Assembly (NCBI GenBank): GCA_947462335.1
Contig: OX381706.1
Coordinates: 13,802,784-13,866,783 of the forward strand
Length of the DNA: 64,000 nt
Source: Harmothoe impar
Lineage: Eukaryota > Annelida > Polychaeta > Phyllodocida > Polynoidae
Direction: 5' to 3'
Part shown: positions 40,577 to 53,300 of the stretch, one piece after another
Layout of the letters: each line of letters starts with the position of its first letter
Numbering within the stretch: the first letter of the stretch is position 1
Made by a program: the position numbers and the translations under genes
Notes under the pieces: generated by a model
Database searches by the model: none
Seen by the model: only the letters and a program-made list of their open reading frames with translations
Told to the model about the DNA's origin: nothing

Positions 40577-42329
40577 CAGCCTTGCAGTACACATTGCTCT
40601 CATACCACAGTTAGCTGGCAGAAAAATAGAAACTTCCTGTCTGTATAAGACATACAAACCAATCATAAACCAATTGAGTTCATAATGTTTCTTTATTACA
40701 CAAGTCAGATATGGATAGATCATACAGTTGAGGAGCTGCATAATTGTTATAAGCTTTAGACAATGGTGATTATCCGTGGCTGGCACCTTGGACGGTTACC
40801 CTGGCCTTGGCTTACAACACATATACAGCGATGTCCCATGTCTAGTACATACCCATCATTAGTAAATCCTTCCGCATATATAGATGTCCTGAAACTAGCA
40901 CAGCCTATGCGGCTCATAATTCAACAGGGGGTGTTACAAAACACAGCGTAAAATCATAGCGCAAAAAGAGGGTGTTTCAAAAGAGTCCTTTTTACGTTGT
41001 TGTTCAAGGGGGTGTTAAAAACAAAAGTTACGCTACTGATTTTTTATGTTATGGACTTTTTTTACCGTTACAGACTGTGAATTAGCCTAAATTAGCTTAA
41101 GGTAGGTCGATACTATTGAAAACGGGACCACTGCGCATGTTTCCGGGCATCTAGCTTGAATGCTTTAGAATGGCATCATTTTTGGTGTGTCTATGGTCAT
41201 ATATGCCCTGATCACCTACGTCATTCTTTGGACAATTTCGACCAAAATTGAGCTTTTTTATCAGACATTATATTTTGTATAAAAATTAAAGTTTTTTTGT
41301 TTTATTTCTGACATTTTGTTATCAACCATATTTATAAAGCAATATTTAAATGATACAATTCGGACTATAAAGGTGAATAGATTGCTTAAATATATCCCGG
41401 GCTACATAATGAGACCATTTCATAACATGATTATTAGCATTTTACCCATAATGCAATACTTCAAATATCTTATTTAGCATACTTTTGCAGTACTTTTTTA
41501 CTTCAAAGGCCAAATACACCGAAATAATGCGTGGGACCCTATGTTAAATTTAGTCTTACTCGTTTGCAAATGATCTTAAAATTCTTTTCACAAAGTTTAA
41601 GAAAAAAAATTTACTATTGATTTTAATCAATTTTGTGTTTAATTAGTGACAAATTAATCCATTTTTTCAGCCAAACATGATTTTCTTACCCAATGTCACG
41701 TCACAGAACCATAAAAGTTTTTTTATAATAAAGAGAAATATCTGGATACTCATTGCGTGATGTTTCATATTTTCGTGGTTGCAGGTTATGGCAAAATAAA
41801 ATCACAGAAATTGTGATCTTTTTTCTATTTTTTAGAGAAAAATCTAAATATTTCTATTTTTCAAAATTCTGTATTTCAAAAAGTAGCTCGGGACCCCCCT
41901 ATTTTCTCTTCAGATATTTGCTCTAAATGATCTCAGGTAGAAATTTGGTGGAATTTTAAACTCTTTGAATCAATGCTATCGACCTACCTTAATCTGAAAA
42001 CAACAGCGTACATTTGACATCTACGCTGTTATTAACATAATTTTGTACATAATTCTTTTTTAAAACGATAGTCATAACATAATTACGTTCCGTAACGTAA
42101 ATTTTGTTTTGTAACAGCCCCCAGGTGTGTATTGATTCTTTGAAGAGCAAAACACATAAATACGTGTGAGTTGGTCTTGTTTGTGGAAACGCCCGTTTTT
42201 TTTCATAAGCATTTAATAATACAGATGTCAAAAAGCTTTCTGCTGACATTTTGAATATTTAAATAACCACTTAGCGGAGCTGTCTGCTTGATCTGTGGCT
42301 AACTAGGTCTGTCTGTGTGTCTGGTACGA
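40577..42329. other. AT-rich intergenic DNA, no gene seen
   Basis: No gene or strong structure. Positions 42120-42325 are a diverged copy of 45965-46166 plus 47342-47375 (see findings). Confidence 0.5.
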
Positions 42330-43125
42330 TGTATAAGCTTGCCCTATGTATCAGTCTGCCCTGTGTATAAGCCTGCCCTGTGTATAGGCCTGCCACATGT
42401 ATAAGCATGCCCCATGCATAAGCCTGACCCATGTATAGGCCTGACCCATGTATAAGCATGCCCCATGTATAAGCATGCCCCATGTATAAGCCTGCCCCAT
42501 GTATAAGCCTGCCCATATAAAAGCCTGTTCTGTGTATAAGCCTGCCCTGTGTATAAGCCTGCCCCATGTATAAGCCTGCCCTGTGTATAAGCCTGCCCTG
42601 TGAATAAGCCTGCCCCGTGTATAAGCCTGCCCTGTGTATAAGCCTGCCCTGTGTATAAGCCTGTCCCATGTATAAGCCTGCCCCATGTATAAGCCTGCCC
42701 CATGTATAAGCCTGCCCCATGTATAAGCCTGCCCCATGTATAAGCATGCCCTGTGTATAAGCCTGCCCTTTGTATTAGGCCTGCCCTGCGTATTATAAGC
42801 CTGCCCTGTGTATAAGCCTGCCACATGTATAAGCATGTCTTGAATATCAGCCTGCCCCATGAATAAGCCTTCCCCATGTATAAGCCTTCCCTATGTATAA
42901 AACTGCTCCATGTATTAGCATGCCCTGTGTATAAGTCTGCCCCGGTAAATAATGCTGCCCAGTGAATAAGCCTATCCAATGTATATGCCTGCCCTGCATA
43001 TAAGCATGCACCATGTAAATGCCTGCCCTGCGTATAAGACTGCCCCGTGTTCAAGGATGTCCCATATATAAGCCTGCCCTGTGTATAAGCCTTCCCCATG
43101 TATAAACCTGCCCTATGTATAAGCC
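42330..43125. repeat. 17-bp minisatellite, about 47 copies
   Basis: Tandem array of the unit TGTATAAGCCTGCCCCA and variants (CTG for CCA, CAT for TAT and others). 17 is not a multiple of three, so three units make a 17-codon super-repeat. All three minus-strand frames stay open and encode shifted versions of IHGAGLYMGQAYTWGRL. The unit matches the GTATAAGCC word of the dispersed repeat at 34295, which suggests an origin by slippage inside such a copy. Confidence 0.92.
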
Positions 43126-43399
43126 AACAGAAAAGGTGACTGGTATAGTATGTAAGCCGAGCCCCGAGTATGAGTCTGGGGGTTGCAATATGTAATCAAT
43201 AAAAGATTTATTTTCGACTACAACTCCACTTTTACTTCAGAGTATTCACATATTTCTTTCGGCAATGAAACCCCTATTTGCCTCGTCTATGTCTACAACC
43301 AAGCTTAAACTGTTAGACAGATTGATGGAAATGTTGAAATAAATGTGTCAGAATAGTACATAATTCAGGAAATTAGATGTTGAAATTATGAGAAGCTCA

Positions 43400-44017
43400 T
43401 ACACTGAAAACCCAAAGCAAGGAGCCTAGTCATTATGATGACCTAGGTAGTCATAATGAATAATGGCAGATGGAGTGGAGAATGGTCTTTGAATATAGTC
43501 TCTAATTAGTTCACTTCTTAATGAGAGACATCCTTTTCACATATTTGGTGTAGTCTTGATTGAACTAAGTAGCATTACTTGTTATAAATAAGTTGCCAAT
43601 GGGTGAGAATGATGGCCCCAAAGGTATAGAGACCACTCTGCTCCCTGTCACCAGTGTATATCTCAAGACAGATATAGTTATGCAAAATGTTAAAACCAGG
43701 TGGCAGTAGTGTGCCATAAGTAGCAAGTGAGGTATAGAATTATGTACCATAGGGTAGTCATTGGGACAACCTAGGACTTGAGAGTTGTCACTACCGATGA
43801 CTTTAGGTCTTCAAATGGACAATACATAAATTAACAACCTTAAGGTAGTCATTCTGACAACCTCAATATTGTGACTACCTAAGGTCGTCATTATGACAAC
43901 TTTGGTCTGAATGGCTCAGATGGGTAGTCACAATGACGACCTAAGGTGGTCACTTTGACTACCTAAAGTTGTCAGTTTTGGCATTGTCAAAATGACGACC
44001 CTGAGGTTTTCAGTGTA
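43400..44017. mobile_element. Non-autonomous DNA transposon, TACACTGAAAACC ends
   Basis: About 618 bp with inverted ends TACACTGAAAACC / GGTTTTCAGTGTA. The interior is many degenerate copies of a short palindromic motif (GTCATTATGACAACC and its complement) in both orientations. There is no coding capacity. The superfamily is not determined. Confidence 0.6.
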
Positions 44018-44059
44018 CTACCAGAGTGTTTTTTCAGGTATAGGTGTCCCGCAGCCTAC

Positions 44060-44135
44060 CCTGTGTATAAGCCGCGTCAGTTTACCACTTAGTACTTGTG
44101 TAAGCCCGCGCTAATACATGGGACAATACGGTATA
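44060..44135 (+). repeat. GTATAAGCCGC-type repeat end
   Basis: Contains GTGTATAAGCCGCG and ends in ACAATACGGTAT, probably the right end of the element in which the 17-bp array expanded. Confidence 0.45.
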
Positions 44136-44371
44136 TGCGTGACACCAGCTGAGAAGTGATCCATACCTGTACAAAGGCATAATGTCCTCACCATTCATCG
44201 TGTATCACCTCAAGCTGCCAAGAAGCTGCAAGGCTTAATACATTATTGGAGTAAACATACCAAGTACAATGAAATTTCATATGCATTTTTCATATGCCTT
44301 GCTCAGCCTCTCATATCAACTGAAAAGCTGAGAATGACATGTTTTTTGACTACATGATTTACTTAGTACTA

Positions 44372-44670
44372 GGCTGTGTCTCACGAACTATGGCCAATGT
44401 TAACGTCTCTGACCGGGTGCCATCTCTGACTGGCCTGAATAAAAACGGTTTATTTAGGGCAGATAATGATAAAAATGGGCAACTAATTACTACTTTGAAA
44501 TAGTTATAACATCCATTAGCCTTTTTTGCCAAATTCTATCTACATCTGCACTAAATAAACCGTTTCCATTCCGGCCGGTCAGAGATGGCACCCGGTCAGA
44601 GATGGCACCCAATCAGAGATGGCAGCCGGTCAGAGACGAAAACATTGGCCCAAGTTCGTGAGACACAGCC
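44372..44670. mobile_element. 299-bp MITE with GGCTGTGTCTCACGAACT ends
   Basis: Inverted ends GGCTGTGTCTCACGAACT...AGTTCGTGAGACACAGCC (one mismatch further in), flanked by ACTA on both sides (44368-44371, 44671-44674). Inside the right half lie about four tandem copies of a 17-bp GGTCAGAGATGGCACCC unit, with inverted counterparts in the left half. The duplicated locus at 47625-47640 lacks the insertion and shows the empty site. Confidence 0.8.
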
Positions 44671-45270
44671 ACTATCTGAAAGGTAATGTCTCTTGGAAGC
44701 TATACTATTAAGGAATTTAGCTGTATTAATATTGAAAAAAATATTAAACAGCTTTGTTGGCATAGATAGAAAGGCTATGCTAGCAATGCACGCTACATAC
44801 AATGGTACAGAAACATACAGTATATATTGTCATAAAGTGTGATACATATGTTTTATAATCATGACTGTAATACAACCAGTAACATTTATTGCACGTAATG
44901 TGGCTCACATATGACAGATCCACCATGACAAGTTCATACCATTTAATTATGTAACTAACCCGTATACTTATTGTTCACTTAATGCTGTTCAATACACCCT
45001 CATGATTGGAAAAGAGGAACAAATCTATTGCAGTTCTATGTTATCTCCCAGGCGCCTAAATGTAACTGGTTGAGAATATATCATATTGCTGCTCTGATTA
45101 GCCTGCATACCTTTGGGGTCTTGTACCCATTTGAATGTACCGTATTCTTTAGAAAATCACTTTGTGCAATAAAGATACGTTATAAACTCAAAAGGTAGTA
45201 CAGAATGGATAGATGAGGGTGAAGTACTCATCCAATAACTCAGACTCATTACACAGCGATAGTACAGAAC

Positions 45271-45343
45271 ATGTCTGTAATGAGTAGAAACCTCTTTCTC
45301 TGGGTATATCTCATTGCTTGGAATTAAGCTAGCATTCACATAG
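45271..45343 (+). pseudogene. Dead duplicate of gene B first exon
   Basis: 73 nt, the same length as gene B exon 1 (47711-47783), with the same donor context (GTTAGTTCTAAACTTTGCAAA). The frame starts ATG but meets TAA at 45325-45327, so no signal peptide is completed. Upstream DNA (44180-44370 and 44671-44700) also matches the region before gene B (47430-47650). It is a decayed tandem copy of the promoter and first exon. Confidence 0.75.
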
Positions 45344-45425
45344 GTTAGTTCTAAACTTTGCAAATTATGTAAATCTAAGAATTTATTTTGTATTTTGTCC
45401 ACTTGCGATTGTTGCTAGGTAAAAT

Positions 45426-45487
45426 CTAGTTCATATAACCTCCTGATGAGGTTATACACATACTCCTGAGGAGGTTATATGAACTAG
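45426..45487. repeat. 62-bp palindrome
   Basis: Arms CTAGTTCATATAACCTCCT and AGGAGGTTATATGAACTAG flank a short spacer that itself contains further TGAGGTTATA. A related GTCATATAACCTAC lies at 45541. It is probably a small foldback element. Confidence 0.65.
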
Positions 45488-46166
45488 GTCACTCCAGTTA
45501 GTCTGTTCAATATGACCTGGTGGTCTGAGAGAGGAGAATATGTCATATAACCTACGGTAAGAGCAATAGATGGAGCATAAAGTGCCAATATCCTTCCGCG
45601 CTTCATTATTGCTCAAACAATTTCCTCAAAATAAGAAAATTGGCTGAACCGTCAAAATCACCCCCACTTTGGTGGCAATTTTAGCCTTATGCAATGACTG
45701 AAAACACTTTGGGATAATTTTTCCTAAATAACCATATTATTGTTATTCATGTACTGTTTCTGTATTTTATTAGTGCTGAAATGATTTTTCAAAGAATAAA
45801 AAAATATAACCACTCAACTTTGGTAGCCATTTTGTCTATGTGCACATTTTAGGCATGGGATAATAACATTAGGGGAGGCAGGTGGTGCATTTGGGAAGGG
45901 GTTCTTGTGAGTGTCCACCATTATTAAATCTTCAACAAATAGATGTCAGCGCAGACAGGCTCATAGGTCGACAGGTGTGTATTGGTCCTTTGAAGAGCAT
46001 AACACATCAACACGTGTGACTTGGCCCTGTGTGAGGAAACGCCCACCGTTTTCATAAGCATTTATGATACAGACATCAGAAAGCTTTCTACAGATATTTT
46101 CAATATTTAAACAAGTACTTAGTGCAGCTGTTTGCCTGTACTCTGTATCTAACTAACTCTGTCTCG

Positions 46167-47341
46167 CAAATACGTGATAGCTCCCCGGGGTGTGGGGACA
46201 AACGTTCTGAGGGCAATCTTGATCTATAATCTTAATATATGATCTTAATCTTTTATCTTAAATCTTAATACATTATTTATGTAGCTTATATCTGCCACCT
46301 AGTGTCACATACCTAAACTATGCTACCTGAGTTTTGCCTTTATAATATATTCCCTTAGCCCAGATGAGACAAAATAAACATCTAAAAGAAAAGAAAATGA
46401 AGGAAAAAACAGGGGTTTGGGGACAGAGCCCCCCCCCCCCCCACCCCCCCATTACATACTAGTTAGGCCGTTTTATTCTGATAACTTGGATTACGGATCC
46501 GCCGATGAAAATTTTGGCATATTGCAAAAAAAAAAATGCTGACTAGCAAACACCCAGATTTAGGCCTTCAAAATGGGAGATATTTGGGAATGTTTCTCAA
46601 TATACCCTATACAGCTTTACGTATGGTGGTGGCCCAGTCTGGGCTATACGAAAGTTGCAAACTCTTCAAAATGACTCCCTCAGGATCTGCGAGAAGATAC
46701 GTGATCCCCGCGGTGTCAACATCGACCAACTTCATACTTGCAACGATGTACCAATGCTGGAAATCGCTAGACGCAAGCAGCTACTGAGCTATCTCCACAA
46801 GGCCTCCAAGGATGTGGACAACATAGTGGTGCCTACGAGAGCTCTACGGGGCAATGCTAAAGTGAAACTGAAATGCATGAGATCCCGGAGCGATGTCTAC
46901 GACAAGAGCCCACTACTACCTGGGATGGAGGACTGGAACAGACTGCCCCCAGAGACTCGGAAACTGAAAGACAGTCGGAAATTCCTTAGTGCCTTATAGT
47001 TTAGTAGTCTGGGGTACATACGTACCAAATGCTGAAACTCGTATAATCTCTATGACAAAGAACTTGTGAATAACTCTAGACATATAACATGAACTCTTTT
47101 CTATCCGATCCTTCTTTTGCAGGAGGTGACTTGGCTGCTAAATGAAAAACTCAATGTATTGTATGTCGATTTTTCAGCCAATAAATATAATTCAATTCAA
47201 TTCAATACTGGTGGCGCCATCTTCATTTGGTGGGTAGGCCTACTGTTAACACTATTTGTGTTAAGATAATGGTTTAGATGTTTGTTGGAAGATTAAGATT
47301 GCGCTCAGAACGTCTGTCCGCGCACCCAGGAGAGCTATCAC
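46167..47341. mobile_element. Non-autonomous DNA transposon, copy 1, interrupted by a LINE fragment
   Basis: Ends in inverted repeats of about 45 bp related to CACGTGATAGCTCTCCTGGG and ACAAACGTTCTGAGCGCAAT. The interior matches copy 2 (49824-50210, opposite orientation). Between about 46470 and 47209 a LINE 3' fragment is inserted. The flanking DNA matches 42120-42325, where the transposon is absent. Confidence 0.75.
46560..47209 (+). pseudogene. LINE 3' fragment (reverse-transcriptase C-terminus)
   Basis: The frame at 46655-46999 encodes the C-terminal tail typical of CR1/Jockey-like ORF2 proteins, with basic helices followed by a W-N-x-LPPETR motif near the stop. Upstream coding is in another frame (46536-46787), so it is frameshifted. 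The fragment ends in AATTCAATTCAATTCAATA, a short (TTCAA)n tail typical of some non-LTR elements. It is severely 5'-truncated and dead. Confidence 0.75.
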
Positions 47342-47710
47342 AAATGTGTCTGTCTGTCTGTGTGTCTGGTACCAGATCGAGAGCTGCCTATAGATGAGGC
47401 CAGGTAAGAAATAATCAATACCTTAGCAAAAGCATAATGTTCACACCATTCATCATGCATCATTTCCTCACCATCTCTTTCAAGAAAGTGCAAGACCTAA
47501 TGCATCACTGGAGTACATATATATATTTACAATGACATATCATATTCATTTTTCATATGTTTTGCTCAGCTTCTCATAACAAGTGCAAAGCTGAGTATAA
47601 GATTTTGACTGTATGATTCATTTAGCACTAGCCAGCAGAAAAGGGCAGGAGAGGAATAATCCACAAGGACTCATCCATAAAAGCTGAAACATTACACAAC
47701 AACATCAAAT

Positions 47711-50256
47711 ATGTCTGCTACCAGGAGAGAATTCTTTCTGTGGATATTTCTCATTGCCTGCCATCCAGTTAATATTCACACAGGTTAGTTCTAAACTTTG
47801 CAAATCATATAAATTCAAGAATTCATCGTGTCTTTTGTCCTCTTGTGATTGTTGCCAGGTCAAAAAACCTTTGAATGTAGACACTGGCCTTGCACATATT
47901 ATGCATTGTTCAATATTGATATGTTGAGATAATTATTAACTACCTAAAATATTTGTTTTGATTTTGTTGCTTTCATTACAGATGAGTGTTACACTGACCA
48001 CACAGCTCCTAACCTGGCGCGGGGTAAACCCGGCTTCGCTAAAACTAATTCGGTTCGAATAGATAAACTTGTGGATGGGAGCCGCCTTAGAAATGTCGGT
48101 GCAGGTGGGTTTTGTTTTTCAAGGGCTGTGATGTCATTGTCATTGGCTGTCATGATGCATGAATGCAGCCCTGGCGAGTAACTCACCAGGGCTGCATTCA
48201 GGCATTATGCCCACCCTATGGGTTTGAGCGTTCCAAAGGGTCGGCATGATGCACTAATGCAGCACAGACGAGTTACTCACTGGGGCTGCATTGGTGTATC
48301 ATGACGACAAATGTCGTGGTTTAGTGACATTTGTCCTTAAAGGGTTAATGCATTAAGTTCAGCTTGCTCCCTCTTTTTGTTCCCTGTACAGACTTTGTAC
48401 CTATCAACAATTATTATGATTTTTAAACTATGAATATCGTATTGGACTTAATAAGTGTCCTCTCCCTAATAAAGGACCCCTCCCCTTTTTGGGGCATTTT
48501 TAGACTAGAACGAAGGCTCAAATCTCCCGATTTTGGAGATAATTAAACTCTTAAGTACTTAAAACTCCATAAAAATAATCTTATAAGTGCCAAGGGCACT
48601 TATTGAAATAGCATTCTAATCAATTGTGGTTATAAGTCAGAATTGCTTGAGTAGTTAATAACTTTTCATTCACAGATTGTTACTACTCAACTATTGAGGC
48701 CCGTCCTTGGGTCACTGTTGACCTGGGGATAGTGACGCACATCAGCACTGTGGTAGTCTCCAATCCAGCTACTACATATGGCAAGTTGGATATTTATCAT
48801 CTCAATGCTAACAATTTCTCATGACGACCATACCTTATGAATCTACCTGTTTTATCAGTTCACATAATTCAGGGGAGGAAATATGACAATCACGGGTAAT
48901 ATGTGTGGCTTCTAGTCACTTGGTGAGTTTGTCCTTTATTGCAAGGTATGTCGGTCAAGGAGGATGGTCAGTGATGATGGGAAGAGGACAGTATGTGGTT
49001 TTATAGGACCAGGCGGGGCTATATGTAATTAAGAGGGTGGAAAAGTAAATGAGTACTAATGTTTGACACCAAAGGAGAGCAATAACAGGAGAGTAGGTGG
49101 AGGCCTCAATAGTTGAACAATTTCACATGTCCATCTTTATATTTTACTTACATTTACAGCTACAACTCACATTGGATTTGCAATTTTGATTGGGGAAGAT
49201 TTTGACCAAGCTAGCTTTCAACCTGATGCAGCCGAAGGCTATGAACAATGTGGTAGAACCTACAACGGTTTTGCAGAAAGAGAAATTGTCTATATCCACT
49301 GCTATAGAACCCTAGTAGGCAGATATGTTGTGGCGACTTTAGACTCCACCAACAAACTAATGTTGGGTGAAATGGAGGTGTACCAGGAGCAAGGTAGAAT
49401 ATGTGATAATTCAATGAACCTATTCTTTAATTTTAACACCTTCATCAATACAGTATAAACATCTAGAATTGCATGAATGATATTAATATTTCAGGACAAA
49501 CACTGCATAAATGTTTGGATTTAAGCAAAATGAAGATCATTTAGACTGATCATTTAAGTGACATAAAGGGCAGCAAATATAATGGCAATGTCACTATGAC
49601 AAGTTTCCTGGCATATAAGTTACTTAAAGTAATCATTTAAGTCATCTTTAATCTGCTTAAATCCCAACATGCATGAATACTTACAACCTTAATGCAAAAT
49701 ACTAGCTCTCCCTATAGCAACTTTGCATTGGCCCAAATATAATGAATTTGTACAATGAATAGAATACACTCTTATTTTTAACTATGAAATAACCACTGTG
49801 ATATGACAGACTTACTCACGTCCATGATAGCTCTCCTAGGTGCGCAGACAAACGTTCTGAGTGCTATCTCAATCCTATCTTAAACTAGCTTAGACTAGTC
49901 TTACTAGGTAAATCAAGATGGTGCCACTAGTAGTGTTAAGCCTACACAGTACATAGTAGAATAGTCTAGTTAACTAGTATGCAACCCCCAATTTTTTTCT
50001 TCTTTTTCTTTTCTTTTAGATGTTTATGTTATCTCACCTGGGTGTAGGATATACTATAAAGGCAAACCCCAGGTACCATTGTTTGGGTATGTAACACTAG
50101 GTGGCAGATCAGGGGAGATGTATCATAATATATATTAAGATTTAAGATTATAGATTAAGATTGTGCTCAGAACGTTTGTCCTCGCACCCAGGAGAGCTAT
50201 CACGTATTTGCCCCACTCACTATAGTCATCCAAAAGATGGCTGACTCAGAATGAGA

Positions 50257-50331
<75 letters not shown>

Positions 50332-53300
50332 CATAACAGCAATTGCCTGATATAGTATTTCAGCCCATGGAGTGGCTCTGTACTTTACCACACCGAACTG
50401 GACCTACAGGGACGTGGAATGTTGCGCGGGGAAAGAGTATATATGCTAGCTCTGATTACAACACGTGAGTTGATAAAAGATTTAGAAAATATATTTCAAG
50501 TACCTAGATTATGGAGATATCAACAGTACTACTATTACAGCAAGGGTGGGATTTGAACCAATGATCTCCTGAGTGCTGATACTAGTAGACAAAGTGTATA
50601 AGGTACAGTGTAGGTATAGATCTATAAGTAATCTCCCAGCCTGTTAACGTACAGTCGGGGCCTTACTCTCGTTCCCAAATCCTTCCAAAGGAAGGCTCTG
50701 GTAACTGCCAAATGTTGGGATTTTGCTGGGTCTGGGCAACCCCTGCTGGTAGCTTGGAACCAGCAAACAGGAACAGGAAATGGAACCAGAAAGGCTGATG
50801 GTAAATCTACCTAAAACTACCAGCATACATTCTGGTTCCATTTCCTGTTCCTGTTCACTGGTTCCAGCCTACCAGCAGGGGTTGCCCAGACCCAGCAAAA
50901 TCCAAAGTTCAAGGTCATTTGGCTGTCCCCTGAGCCTTCCTTCGGAAGGATTTGGGAACGAGAGTATCGGGGCCTGAGAGTGAGAGTGTCCCTGCGCACA
51001 GCGGCACTGGGTAGTATCTGTGCATGTGTCACAGCCTGTGATACTTACATAACCCAGACAGGGTGGTGTGTCATTTGATAGTTCATTGGTACACACTCCT
51101 GTCGAGTAACAAATGTATACCTTAATCAGATGTCTTACAAGCTCCCATTATTTTTATTTCACATTGGTTTTCTTAATTCTCCTTTATTTCCTCCATCACA
51201 CTCCTGACATTCACTCTTTTAAAAATACATCTATCGTTCCCTACAGATACAAACTAGTAGATGGGTTGGATTACCCGTTTTGGGCCAACAATCAGTGTGG
51301 GCGCACAGGCTCTATGGTTTCTGCATGGATTGTTGTGGATCTGGGCCAAATCTACAAAGTCAAGGCGGTCCTTTTAGTCAACATCGCTGACAGTTGGTGT
51401 AAGTGCTTTATTTTCACAAATACCCGAGTCAGTCAGGAATGTTGAATTTGCTAATAGTTCTTGTAAGTTTGTTTCTATTTCAGTGCTTTCTCTCCAAACA
51501 AAATCTCAATCAGAACTCGTGCCATTCTTGTGTCAACACCCCTGATCTCTACCTGAATTGATAATGTTTCTGGAATGAGAAAATATCAATAGTAATACAG
51601 AAATCAAAGATATTTTCTTGTGTTTTATTCCTAGGAATCCTCTTTAGGTCACTCAAAAGAAAGTTATTTCTCATCATGGAAATTGTGAGAATCGCACGCA
51701 AAAAAACTCTTAATTTCTCCATATATTTCAGCTCCCAGTAAGAAATAAATAAATAAAATAAAAAACGACCTCGTCACATTTTTCATTGCTGGGTGGTGAG
51801 AAACAACTTCTTTTTTTGAGTGGCCTTATTTGAACGAGTGAAAACACATCATCCTCCTATGTGAGGACTAATTTTCTCAAGAAGTGTACAAAATCTTTTG
51901 TTGTGTCAAATACTTTCATTTCTTGTAATTTGCATGAGTAAAACTCACATACACATGATGTCACCATTCAACATGTTTTTCTAGAAATATTCACCATTCT
52001 CGAAAATCTAAATGTTTATCTTGTGTGCAACAAGGGACGAACCTGCCAAGTGACTAGACGTCACCCATTTTCCCTGTAATCTTAATAAAATTAGAAATGA
52101 TCCTGGAAAAAATTGAGCGTCTCACACTCTCTGCTACCATGGCGAAACGTGTCCCCATCTCCCAAATGTGACTTATTCTGGCGGCAAAATGTGACTGTTT
52201 TGACTGCAAAATGTGACTTATTTTGACTGCAAAATGTGCATACAATGTCACGGCAAAACGTCCCCAAAACTGTGGCTGCATACTGTTCCAACTACACACT
52301 CAGAAAAGTCAGAGTCATTGTCGCTAACACCACTCTCACATGAAAGTCAGGTAGTGTCTGACTTTCATATGAGAGTGGTTTTAGCGACAATGACGCTGAC
52401 TTTTTTGAGTGTGTAATATATCAAAACAGCAGCGAGGTTGCTTGGTGACGTCACGACATTGCTAAGACTGTAACGTCACTGGTCTTGTGATGGAACTGAC
52501 TGTAACACTCTCCGTCCAGAGGTTTAGTCAGTGGCATTGAGAACCTACCTTTTGGAATGTGTTTGGAGAATGTGAAATTAAACATAATGGCCATTTTGTC
52601 CACCTCTCAAAGCTTTTACAACATTGTGCAGAAATCTGCCATCATTGATGATGGCCCATCTAATTATTTTTCAATCCATATTCAGGTGACTGAAAGATGT
52701 TCATGATTGCAGTTGATGTGTCATTTATTTAAAAGTAATGTTAAACAACTTCATAGAAAATGGCCATTGAATCTACCATTTGAATGCTGCAAATCCTCCA
52801 TGAATTCCGACCACTGCATAAAGTGATAGGCAGGGCCTAGCCTGATCAGGATAGGCCCTGCCTAGGCTCACTTAAAAACCAGGCTTTCCGAGAAAAACAC
52901 AAGAAACTTGTGTTATTCTCAAGTTCTCTTTGGAGGGCTCCTTCTGGTCAACATTTTTTACATTAAATTTTGTGCAAGCACCTTAATTTCATACTTACCT
53001 GAGTCAGCTAGGAATGTTGAACTTAAATGACCTTTCCACAGGTTAGGCCACTCAACAAAATAAAATGGCATCATAAAAATCAGGTTTTGCCAATTTTTGA
53101 TAAGGCACATGATCAAATGGACAATTATTGGCATATTTGCTATCAAATCAAAGTTTACAATGCCAGCAATGCAGTGGTATAGAAATAACTTTCTCCAATT
53201 ACAAAGATCAATTAATTCTTAACGAATAAGATGTGAATTTTGGTGATGAAATACATAGATTATTCTATACATTTTGACGTGAGTAAAAAGGAGAAAAAGG

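Noticed and set aside
40382..40786. 134-codon minus-strand frame
   Set aside because: Lies mostly within a MITE with long G/C runs and inverted ends; not a gene.
42271..43099. Three overlapping repeat-protein frames of 158-251 codons
   Set aside because: They are the same 17-bp minisatellite read in three frames. No start context, signal peptide or exon support.
42330..43125. Possible CRISPR-like array (regular short repeats)
   Set aside because: Units are contiguous without unique spacers and the context is eukaryotic, so it is a minisatellite.
50644..51096. Several overlapping frames on both strands
   Set aside because: All fall on a 301-bp foldback element, so plus and minus translations mirror each other.
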